Part shown: positions 52,332-59,539 of the stretch, one piece after another
Position numbering within the stretch: the stretch's first letter is position 1
Layout of the letters: each line of letters opens with the position of its first letter
NCBI GenBank assembly: GCA_034717695.1
Contig: JAYELS010000005.1
Coordinates: 248,001-312,000 of the forward strand
Reading direction: 5' to 3'
Length of the DNA: 64,000 nt
Origin: NAT127 sp034717695
GTDB lineage: Bacteria > Pseudomonadota > Gammaproteobacteria > Pseudomonadales > Porticoccaceae
Position numbers and translations under genes: made by a program
The notes under the pieces: generated by a model
What the model was told of the DNA's origin: nothing
The model's database searches: none
What the model saw: the letters and a program-made list of their open reading frames with translations, nothing else

Positions 52332-53170
52332 CTGCCCTGGGCGGCCAGCAGCGCCCCGTAGCCCTCGCGAAACCCCGGATAGATAAACCGGTAGCCGCTC
52401 GCCAGCAGGCGGGCATTGCTGCAGCGGCGATTGCCCCGCTCCACCCCGCCAACCACGGGACTGACCGGAACCCCCAGGCGTCCGGCCAGCCAATGGTGCA
52501 CCTCGTGGAGGGGTACCGGTTCGCAGTCGGTGCCCAGATACAAGGATTCCAGCGCCGCGCCCCCCGCAGCCAGGGTCAGGAGATGATGAAGCACCCCCGC
52601 GCAGTCGTCGCTGTGGATGCGGTTGGTCCACTGCACCGGCTCCGAAGGGGCGCACTGGCCGCGCCGCACCTGGTCGATCAGCCGCGTGCGACCGGGGCCG
52701 TAGATGCCGCTGAAGCGCACCACGGTGACCGACAACGGCAGGGCCTGGACGATAGCCTCCGCCTCCCGCAGGCAGCAACCGGAAAACCCCCGGGGCTCGG
52801 CGGGGGAATCCTCATCCACCCACTCGCCATTGCCCTGGCCGTAGACGCTGGTGCTGGACACCCAGACAAGCTGCCGGGGCACTGACGCCATGGCCCCGAG
52901 GGCATCCGCCAGGGCGCGGGCGCAAGCCACATAGGTTTCCCGGTAGGCTTCCTCCGTGAAGGCGTCCGGAGTGAGGGTGACCACCACCGCGTCCTGGCCC
53001 TCGAGGGCGGCGCGCAGCAGCTCGCCATCGCGGCAGTCGCCGGTGAACAGCCGCACCCCCGGCTCGGTTCCCGGAGTGCGCCTCAGGGCGCTCACCACAC
53101 CGCCGTCAGCCGCCACCCGCGCGCCGAGGCGGCGCGCCAGATCGCCGAAGCCAATCAACAATACTTTCAA
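52328..53170 (-). CDS. NAD-dependent epimerase/SDR-like protein (YeeZ type)
   Basis: 280 residues. Atypical extended SDR: N-terminal Rossmann motif MKVLLIGFGDLARRLGARV (GxGxxxxR-like), VWVSSTSVYGQGNGEWVDEDSP with the conserved SSxxVYG, and FSGIYGPGR. The YxxxK catalytic pair is not evident: FSGCCLREAEAIV stands where YxxxK would be. Related proteins (YeeZ) have no established substrate. Soluble. Its stop overlaps the end of copy B of the retropepsin pair by 4 bases, convergent. Divergent from oxyR. Confidence 0.85.
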   Translation of the reverse strand: MKVLLIGFGDLARRLGARVAADGGVVSALRRTPGTEPGVRLFTGDCRDGELLRAALEGQDAVVVTLTPDAFTEEAYRETYVACARALADALGAMASVPRQLVWVSSTSVYGQGNGEWVDEDSPAEPRGFSGCCLREAEAIVQALPLSVTVVRFSGIYGPGRTRLIDQVRRGQCAPSEPVQWTNRIHSDDCAGVLHHLLTLAAGGAALESLYLGTDCEPVPLHEVHHWLAGRLGVPVSPVVGGVERGNRRCSNARLLASGYRFIYPGFREGYGALLAAQGS

Positions 53171-53175
53171 TCACC

Positions 53176-53205
53176 TTGCCTCTTGCAATTATCTTTGCCT
53201 ATTAT
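53176..53205 (+). promoter_or_regulatory. Promoter of oxyR
   Basis: TTGCCT (53176-53181), an 18-base spacer and TATTAT (53200-53205) in the short AT-rich gap before oxyR. LysR regulators usually repress their own gene from this position. Confidence 0.4.
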
Positions 53206-53236
53206 CTGTCATCACTCCGACAGCGGCGAAACGCCC

Positions 53237-54169
53237 ATGACTCTAACGGAACTGCGCTACATCGTCACCCTGGCCCAGGAGCAGCACTTCGGCCAGGCCG
53301 CCGAGCGCTGCCACGTCAGCCAGCCGACCCTCAGCATCGCCGTCAAGAAGCTGGAGCAGGAGCTCGGCATCGAGCTGTTCGAGCGCTCCAAGAACAAGGT
53401 CTCACCCACGCCCACCGGGGAGAATGTCATCGCCCAGGCACAGAAGGTACTGGAGGAAGCGTCCCGCATCCTCGACATCGCCGCCGCCGGCAAGGACCAG
53501 CTCAACAGCCCCCTGCGGGTGGGGGGGATCTTCACCATCGGGCCCTACCTGTTCCCCCAGTTCATCCCCAAGCTGCGGGATATCGCCCCCCACATGCCCC
53601 TGGTGGTGGAGGAGAGCTACACCGCCACCCTGCGCCGCCGGCTGCGCAACGGCGACCTGGATGTGATCATCATCGCCCTGCCATTCACCGAGCCGGACGT
53701 GGTCACCCAGCCCCTCTACACCGAGCCCTTCGTGGTGCTGATGCCGAAGGACCACCCGCTTGCCCGGCTCAAGGCCATCAAGCCCGCCGACCTCGACGGC
53801 GAGAACATCCTCCTGCTGGGGGAGGGCCACTGCTTCCGCGAGCAGGTGCTGGAGGCGCTGCCCAACCTCGCCCGCCAGCAGGGCCGCGACGGCGAGCGGG
53901 GTATTCGCACCGACACCGAGGGCAGTTCCCTGGAGACCATGCGCCACATGGTGTCGAGCGGCCTCGGCATCACCATCCTGCCCCTGACCGCGGTGCTCGG
54001 CACCCAGAACCTGGGGCAGAACCTGGTGACCCGGCACTTCGCCAAGCCGGTGCCGTGCCGCACCGCGGCCCTCGCCTGGCGCGCCAGCTTCCCCCGCCAC
54101 CGGGCGGTGGATGCCCTCCGTCAGGCGATCCTCGAAACCCAGTTCCCGGGCCTCAAGCAGGCGGAATGA
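53237..54169 (+). CDS. oxyR: Hydrogen-peroxide-responsive LysR regulator OxyR, resolving cysteine missing
   Basis: 310 residues from the ATG at 53237 (the frame opens earlier at 53183). N-terminal winged helix MTLTELRYIVTLAQEQHFGQAAERCHVSQPTLS is OxyR-like. The sensing cysteine is in GEGHCFREQV at residue 199, the same number as E. coli C199. Residue 208, the partner cysteine in E. coli and Pseudomonas, is Leu here (CTG at 53858-53860). Other cysteines are at about residue 25 and near the C-terminus (PVPCRT). Peroxide sensing would need another disulphide partner or sulphenic/mixed-disulphide chemistry. oxyR followed by recG is the Pseudomonas order. Confidence 0.93.
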   Translation: MTLTELRYIVTLAQEQHFGQAAERCHVSQPTLSIAVKKLEQELGIELFERSKNKVSPTPTGENVIAQAQKVLEEASRILDIAAAGKDQLNSPLRVGGIFTIGPYLFPQFIPKLRDIAPHMPLVVEESYTATLRRRLRNGDLDVIIIALPFTEPDVVTQPLYTEPFVVLMPKDHPLARLKAIKPADLDGENILLLGEGHCFREQVLEALPNLARQQGRDGERGIRTDTEGSSLETMRHMVSSGLGITILPLTAVLGTQNLGQNLVTRHFAKPVPCRTAALAWRASFPRHRAVDALRQAILETQFPGLKQAE

Positions 54170-54227
54170 TTGACGGGTGCCCCGGCGCCCGAAGGCCCAC
54201 CGCCACGGAAGGCGACAGGAGACCACC

Positions 54228-56312
54228 ATGCCCACCCAGCCCCTCGACCAGCTGCCGGTGACGCGCCTCAAGGGCGTGGGTTCGCAGCTGGCGGACAAAC
54301 TCGCCAAGCTCGACATCCGCAGCGTCCAGGATGTGCTCTTTCACCTCCCCCTGCGCTACCTCGACCGCACCCGCATCACCCCCATCGGGGGCCTTCAGCC
54401 CCACGGCGACGTGGTGGTGGAGGGCACCATCCGGGCCTGCGATCTCGCCCTCGGGCGGCGCCGCAGCCTGGTGTGCAAGATCCAGGACAACACCGGCACC
54501 CTCACCCTGCGCTTCTTCCACTTCTCCGCCGGGCAGCAGGCCAACCTGCGCCCCGGCACCCGTCTCCGCTGCGCCGGCGAGGCCCGCCCCGGGGCGGCGG
54601 GGCTGGAGATGATTCACCCCGAATACCAGTTCATCGAGGACGGCGACGCAGCGCCCCTCGCCAGCACCCTGACCCCGGTGTACCCCGCCACCGAGGGAAT
54701 CACCCAGCAGCGCCTGCGGGGCGTCGCCGCTCAGGCCCTGGGTCTGCTGGACAACAGTGTCCTGCCGGAGCTGGTGCCCGCCGACATCCTCCCCGGCGCG
54801 CGCCACGGCATCAGCCTCGCCGGGGCGCTGCGCTACCTGCACCAGCCGCCCCCCGAGGCGCACCTCGGCGCCCTCGCCGACGGCGAGCATCCCGCCCAGC
54901 AGCGCCTCGCCTTCGAGGAACTCCTCGCCCATCACCTCAGCCTGCTGCGCCTGCGCCAGGCAGTGCGGCGGGAGGCGGCGCCGGCCCTTCCCCTCGACGA
55001 CGCCCTGCGCCAGCGCTTTCTCGAACGGCTGCCCTTTCCCCTCACCGCCGCCCAGAACCGGGTGGTGGCGGAGATCGCCGCGGACCTGGCCAACCCCTGC
55101 CCGATGCTGCGCCTGGTGCAGGGGGACGTGGGCTCCGGCAAGACGGTGGTGGCCGCCCTCGCCACCCTGGCGGCGGTGGGCAACGGCTTCCAGGCCGCCA
55201 TCATGGCCCCCACCGAGATCCTCGCCGAGCAGCACCGCGCCAGCTTCGAGGCCTGGCTCGCGCCCCTCGGTATCCGCATCGCCTGGCTCACCGGCAAGCT
55301 CAAGGGCAAGGCCCGGGACGTGCAGATGGCCGCCATCGGCGACGGCAGCGCCCAGGTGGTGGTGGGCACCCACGCCCTGTTCCAGGAGGACGTGACCTTT
55401 CACCGCCTCGGCCTCGCCATCATCGACGAGCAGCACCGCTTCGGGGTCCACCAGCGCCTGGCCCTGCGCCACAAGGGCAACGGCGACCTCAGTCCCCACC
55501 AGCTGATCATGACCGCCACCCCCATCCCCCGCACCCTGGCGATGAGCGCCTACGCCGACCTCGACCTGTCGGTGATCGACCAGCTGCCCCCGGGGCGCAC
55601 CCCGGTCAACACCGTGGCGGTCAGCCAGCTGCGCCGCGGTGACGTCATCGACCGGGTGCGCAACGCCTGCGCCCGGGGCTGCCAGGCCTACTGGGTGTGC
55701 ACCCTGATCGAGGAATCCGATGTCCTCGAGGCCCAGGCCGCCGAGGCCACCGCGGCGGAGCTCCACCTGATGTTGCCGGGGGTGGCCATCGGCCTCGTCC
55801 ACGGGCGCCTCAAACCGGCGGAAAAGGAACAGGTGATGCGGGCCTTCAAGGCCGGCGACATCGACCTGCTGGTGGCCACCACGGTGATCGAAGTGGGTGT
55901 CGACGTGCCCAACGCCAGCCTCATGGTGATCGAGAACCCCGAGCGCCTCGGCCTCGCCCAGCTCCACCAGCTGCGGGGCCGGGTGGGACGCGGCCAGCGG
56001 GAGAGCCACTGCGTGCTGCTCTACGGCAATCTGCTGTCCCGCCAGTCGAAGGAGCGCATCCGCATCCTCAGGGAGAGCAACGACGGCTTCGTGATCGCCG
56101 AGAAGGACTTGGCACTGCGCGGCCCCGGGGAGGTGCTCGGCACCCGCCAGACCGGCGAGCTGCAACTGCGCATCGCCGACCTGCAGCGGGACGCCGACCT
56201 GCTCCCCGAGGTGAAAGCGGCAGCGGTACGCCTGATGGCCCGCCACCCGGACAATGTCGAACCGCTGATCCGCCGCTGGCTGCGGGGGAACGAGCGGTTT
56301 GGGCAGGCTTGA
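54228..56312 (+). CDS. recG: ATP-dependent DNA helicase RecG
   Basis: 694 residues from the ATG at 54228 (ACAGGAG upstream); the frame opens 17 codons earlier without a ribosome site. N-terminal wedge/OB domain (VTRLKGVGSQLADKLAKL ... VVEGTIRACDLALGRRRSL), Walker A QGDVGSGKTVVA, DEQH box IIDEQHRFGVHQR, motif TATPIPRTLA and QLRGRVGRG. It remodels stalled forks and branches Holliday junctions. Fifty-eight bases after oxyR. A heptamer element follows directly. Confidence 0.97.
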   Translation: MPTQPLDQLPVTRLKGVGSQLADKLAKLDIRSVQDVLFHLPLRYLDRTRITPIGGLQPHGDVVVEGTIRACDLALGRRRSLVCKIQDNTGTLTLRFFHFSAGQQANLRPGTRLRCAGEARPGAAGLEMIHPEYQFIEDGDAAPLASTLTPVYPATEGITQQRLRGVAAQALGLLDNSVLPELVPADILPGARHGISLAGALRYLHQPPPEAHLGALADGEHPAQQRLAFEELLAHHLSLLRLRQAVRREAAPALPLDDALRQRFLERLPFPLTAAQNRVVAEIAADLANPCPMLRLVQGDVGSGKTVVAALATLAAVGNGFQAAIMAPTEILAEQHRASFEAWLAPLGIRIAWLTGKLKGKARDVQMAAIGDGSAQVVVGTHALFQEDVTFHRLGLAIIDEQHRFGVHQRLALRHKGNGDLSPHQLIMTATPIPRTLAMSAYADLDLSVIDQLPPGRTPVNTVAVSQLRRGDVIDRVRNACARGCQAYWVCTLIEESDVLEAQAAEATAAELHLMLPGVAIGLVHGRLKPAEKEQVMRAFKAGDIDLLVATTVIEVGVDVPNASLMVIENPERLGLAQLHQLRGRVGRGQRESHCVLLYGNLLSRQSKERIRILRESNDGFVIAEKDLALRGPGEVLGTRQTGELQLRIADLQRDADLLPEVKAAAVRLMARHPDNVEPLIRRWLRGNERFGQA

Positions 56313-56321
56313 AAAAGCCCG

Positions 56322-56455
56322 GTCTGACGTCTGACGCTGGGTGCCTGACGCGACGGTACCCACGGCGGGAATCGGGTAGGGTTGCTGGTGAGGTATCCCG
56401 TTCACCGCGATGCTCCCGGCGTCCAGCGTCAGACATCCAGCGTCAGACGTCAGAC
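56322..56455. repeat. Heptamer-repeat element, copy 2 (downstream of recG)
   Basis: Left arm in strict 7-base phase from 56322: GTCTGAC, GTCTGAC, GCTGGGT, GCCTGAC. Right arm 56421-56455: GTCCAGC, GTCAGAC, ATCCAGC, GTCAGAC, GTCAGAC. Read as its complement, the right arm repeats the left arm unit by unit (GTCTGAC, GTCTGAC, GCTGGAT, GTCTGAC, GCTGGAC), so the arms are imperfect inverted repeats of about 35 bases around a 64-base centre with GGCGGGAAT, which copy 1 shares. Confidence 0.85.
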
Positions 56456-56532
56456 CAAGCATTACCCAACCCCGAAACAGTGGTAGCATGGCACCGATTG
56501 TGCACCGCACCATGTCACACCAGGAGTCCACC

Positions 56533-57315
56533 ATGTCCCGCCCCAAAGCAGCAGTGATCACCGGTTCCACCAGCGGCATCGGCCTCGGCATGGCCCGGGC
56601 GCTGGCGGGGCAGGGCTGCGACATCATGCTCAACGGCCTCGGCGATCCCGACGCCATCGAGGCCATTCGCCGCGCCATCGAGGTGGACTTCGGCGTCACC
56701 GCCCACTTCCACGGCGCCGACATGACCCGCCCGGACGAGATCGGCGATCTGATCGCCGCCACCGCCGGGGCCTTCGGGGGCGTGGATATCCTGGTCAACA
56801 ACGCCGGTATCCAGCATGTGGCGCCGGTGGATCAGTTCCCGGCGGAGATGTGGGACCGGATCATCGCCATCAACCTCAGCTCCAACTTCCACAGCATCCG
56901 CCACGCCCTGCCCCACATGAAGGCGGCGGGCTGGGGGCGTATCGTCAACCTCGCCTCCGCCCACGCCCTCAGGGCCTCCCCCTTCAAGGCCGCCTACGTG
57001 GCCGCCAAGCACGGCGTCGCCGGCCTCACCAAGACCGTGGCCCTCGAAGTGGCGGAGCAGAACATCACCTGCAACGCCATCTGCCCGGGCTACGTGTGGA
57101 CGCCACTGGTGGAAAACCAGATCGCCGACACGGCCCGCACCCGGGGCATCAGCGAGGACGAAGTCAAGCGCAACGTGATGCTCCTGGCCCAGCCCACCAA
57201 GCAATTCGTCACCGTGGAGGAAATCGGCGAGCTGACCGCCTTCCTGTGCTCCGATGGCGCCCGCAACATCACCGGCGCCATCCTCCCGATGGACGGGGGC
57301 TGGACCGCCAAGTAG
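56533..57315 (+). CDS. D-3-hydroxybutyrate dehydrogenase (SDR)
   Basis: 260 residues, classical SDR. TGSTSGIGLGMARAL (TGxxxGIG), NNAG, catalytic Ser in VNLASAHALRASPFKAAYVAAKHG with YVAAK, and the family-specific NAGIQHVAPVDQFPAEMWDRIIAINL, CNAICPGYVWTPLVENQI and C-terminal PMDGGWTAK. It interconverts 3-hydroxybutyrate and acetoacetate with NAD, in PHB turnover or ketone body use. It starts 75 bases after heptamer copy 2 and ends 13 bases before copy 3, so it is bracketed by the repeats. No phb gene is adjacent. Confidence 0.92.
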   Translation: MSRPKAAVITGSTSGIGLGMARALAGQGCDIMLNGLGDPDAIEAIRRAIEVDFGVTAHFHGADMTRPDEIGDLIAATAGAFGGVDILVNNAGIQHVAPVDQFPAEMWDRIIAINLSSNFHSIRHALPHMKAAGWGRIVNLASAHALRASPFKAAYVAAKHGVAGLTKTVALEVAEQNITCNAICPGYVWTPLVENQIADTARTRGISEDEVKRNVMLLAQPTKQFVTVEEIGELTAFLCSDGARNITGAILPMDGGWTAK

Positions 57316-57328
57316 TGTGGTGCTTGGA

Positions 57329-57464
57329 GTCTGGGGTCTGACGTCTGACGTCTGACGCTGCCATTGTCGAGCGGGAGCGTACTGTCAGGCCCATTTCAAC
57401 GTCGGCGCCAGGGCTTTTCCGCGTCAGGCGTCAGGCGTCAGGCGTCAGGCGTCCAGCGTCAGAC
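57329..57464. repeat. Heptamer-repeat element, copy 3 (upstream of the phosphate operon)
   Basis: Left arm GTCTGGG then three exact GTCTGAC (57336-57356) and GCTGCCA. Right arm four exact tandem GTCAGGC (57423-57450), then GTCCAGC and GTCAGAC (57451-57464). The arms are inverse complements in sense and the 7-base phase is unbroken within each arm. Centre of about 60 bases with GCGGGAGCG and a CTTTTCCGCGTC similar to CTTTTGCGTC in copy 1. It ends 9 bases before the phosphate operon promoter. Confidence 0.85.
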
Positions 57465-57472
57465 CCTTAAAT

Positions 57473-57501
57473 ATGACATTTCAATGACACCCCCCTATAC
57501 T
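57473..57501 (+). promoter_or_regulatory. Promoter of the DUF47-pit operon overlapped by a Pho-box-like repeat
   Basis: ATGACA (57473-57478), a 17-base spacer and TATACT (57496-57501) form a good sigma-70 promoter. The same bases hold two 7-mers, ATGACAT (57473-57479) and ATGACAC (57484-57490), spaced by 4. On the minus strand they read GTGTCAT-N4-ATGTCAT, the PhoB direct-repeat pattern. Because it covers the -35 and spacer in inverted orientation, PhoB binding would be expected to repress (inference). Confidence 0.6.
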
Positions 57502-57527
57502 TCGCGCCACTTCAATGGAGGCACCCC

Positions 57528-58202
57528 ATGAGCAATCCGCTATCCATGCTGTTCGGAAAATCCCCCATCAAGCCCCTCCAGGAGCACATGAGCCTGGTCA
57601 CCGATTGCGCGGCGGAGCTGGCCGACTTCCTGGCCAGCGCCATCGCCGGCGACTGGGATTCCGCCAGCGCCCACTACGACAGCATCTGCGCCCTCGAAAA
57701 CAGGGCCGACGACATCAAGCGAGAGCTGCGCCTGCACATGCCCAAGGGCCTGTTCATGCCGGTGTCCCGCTCCGATCTGCTGGAACTGCTCACCGTGCAG
57801 GACAACATTGCCAACCGCGCCCGGGACATCGCCGGGCTGATGCTGGGGCGCCAGATGGGGATCCCCGAGGCCATCCAGGAGGACATGCGCCAGCTGGTGG
57901 CCGCCGCCATCGCGGTGACCCGCCAGGCCCTCAAGATCATCAACGAGCTGGACGAGCTGCTGGAAACCGGCTTCGCCGGCCGCGAGGTGGACCTGGTGGA
58001 GGGGCTGATCCGCGAACTCGACGAGGAGGAGCGCCGTGCCGACAAGCTGGAGCGCACCCTGCGCCACAACCTGTTCGCCGTCGAAAAGGACTACCACCCC
58101 CTCGACATGATGTTCCTCTACGACATCATCGAGAAGGTGGGCGGCCTCGCCAACCGCGCCCGCCGGGTCGGCGGTCGCCTGCAGACCCTCGTGGCGCGCT
58201 GA
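57528..58202 (+). CDS. DUF47 (PhoU-like) protein, Pit accessory
   Basis: 224 residues, all helical, TIGR00153/DUF47 family: MLFGKSPIKPLQEHMSLVTDCA, ENRADDIKRELRLHMPKGLFMPVSRSDLLELLTVQDNIANRARDI and the C-terminal DMMFLYDIIEKVGGLANRARRVGGRL. The acidic/basic clusters resemble the metal-binding sites of PhoU. It is presumed to bind and regulate the adjacent Pit transporter. GGAG precedes the ATG. Thirty bases upstream of pit. Confidence 0.92.
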   Translation: MSNPLSMLFGKSPIKPLQEHMSLVTDCAAELADFLASAIAGDWDSASAHYDSICALENRADDIKRELRLHMPKGLFMPVSRSDLLELLTVQDNIANRARDIAGLMLGRQMGIPEAIQEDMRQLVAAAIAVTRQALKIINELDELLETGFAGREVDLVEGLIRELDEEERRADKLERTLRHNLFAVEKDYHPLDMMFLYDIIEKVGGLANRARRVGGRLQTLVAR

Positions 58203-58232
58203 GCCCGATCCCCACCCTTTTGAGGAGCACCC

Positions 58233-59507
58233 ATGACCTTACTTGCTGAATACGGCCAGATTCTGATCATTCTGGCCTGTGTGTTCGGATTCTTCATGGC
58301 CTGGGGCGTGGGCGCCAACGATGTGTCCAACGCCATGGGCACCTCGGTGGGCTCGAGGGCCCTGACCCTGCGCCAGGCCATCCTGGTGGCCATGGTGTTC
58401 GAATTCCTCGGCGCCTACCTGGCGGGGGGCGAGGTGACCGGCACCATCCGCAGCGGCATCGTCGATGCCTCGGCGATGGCCGACGTGCCCCACCTGATGG
58501 TCTACGGGATGCTCTCGGCGCTGCTCGCCGCGGGGGTCTGGCTGCTGATCGCCAGCATGATGGGCTGGCCGGTGTCCACCACCCACTCCATCGTCGGCGC
58601 CGTGGTCGGCTTCGCGGTGGTGGGCCTCGGCCCCGAGTTCGTCAAATGGGGCAAGGTAACCCAGATCGCCATGAGCTGGGTAATCTCGCCCCTGATCGCC
58701 GGGGTGATCGCGTTTTCCCTGTTCCGCAGCGTGCAGTACCTGATCCTCGACACCGAGGATCCCTTCGCAAGGGCCAAGCGCTACATCCCCCTGTACATGT
58801 TCGCGGTGGGCTTTTTGATGTCCATGGTGACCCTGGAGAAGGGACTCAAGCACGTCTTCGACGAGTCTCACATCGAACTCAGCTTTCTCGAATCCTGTTT
58901 CTACGCCAGCCTCGTCGGCCTCGCGGTGGTGGCTGTGGGTACCTATTTCCTGTCCCGGGTGGAGCGCAACCTGGAGCGGGAGAAGGCCAATCGCTTCTAC
59001 AGCGTCGAGAAGGTGTTCGCGGTGCTGATGGTGTTCACCGCCTGCAGCATGGCCTTCGCCCACGGCTCCAACGACGTGGCCAACGCCGTCGGCCCCCTGG
59101 CCGCCATCGTCGGCGTGGTGAAGTCCGGCAACGTCACCGCCACCACCGCCGTGCCCAGCTGGATCCTGTTGCTCGGCGCGGTGGGCATCGTGGTGGGCCT
59201 CGCCACCTACGGCTACAAGGTGATGGCCACCATCGGCCACAAGATCACCGAGCTGACCCCGAGCCGCGGCTTTGCCGCCGAGTTGGGGGCCGCGTCCACG
59301 GTGGTGCTCGCCTCCGCCACCGGTCTGCCCATCTCCACCACCCACACCCTGGTGGGCGCGGTGCTCGGCGTCGGCCTGGCGCGGGGTATCGCCGCCCTGA
59401 ATCTCCGGGTGATCGGCTCCATCTTCGCCTCCTGGCTGGTGACCCTGCCCGCCGGTGCGGGCCTCGCCATCCTGTTCTTCTTTTTCTTCAAGGGTTTGTT
59501 CGGCTGA
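58233..59507 (+). CDS. pit: Low-affinity inorganic phosphate transporter (PiT family)
   Basis: 424 residues, about ten membrane helices arranged as two inverted repeats, each with the PiT signature: GVGANDVSNAMGTSVGSRALT near residue 28 and HGSNDVANAVGPLAA in the second half. Paired GWPVSTTHSIVGAVVGF and GLPISTTHTLVGAVLGVG segments are also present. It carries metal-phosphate complexes with protons. Operon with the DUF47 protein, under the promoter at 57473-57501. Convergent with the esterase gene. Confidence 0.96.
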   Translation: MTLLAEYGQILIILACVFGFFMAWGVGANDVSNAMGTSVGSRALTLRQAILVAMVFEFLGAYLAGGEVTGTIRSGIVDASAMADVPHLMVYGMLSALLAAGVWLLIASMMGWPVSTTHSIVGAVVGFAVVGLGPEFVKWGKVTQIAMSWVISPLIAGVIAFSLFRSVQYLILDTEDPFARAKRYIPLYMFAVGFLMSMVTLEKGLKHVFDESHIELSFLESCFYASLVGLAVVAVGTYFLSRVERNLEREKANRFYSVEKVFAVLMVFTACSMAFAHGSNDVANAVGPLAAIVGVVKSGNVTATTAVPSWILLLGAVGIVVGLATYGYKVMATIGHKITELTPSRGFAAELGAASTVVLASATGLPISTTHTLVGAVLGVGLARGIAALNLRVIGSIFASWLVTLPAGAGLAILFFFFFKGLFG

Positions 59508-59539
59508 CACCAAGCCCTGCCCCCTCGGCCAGGGATGGC

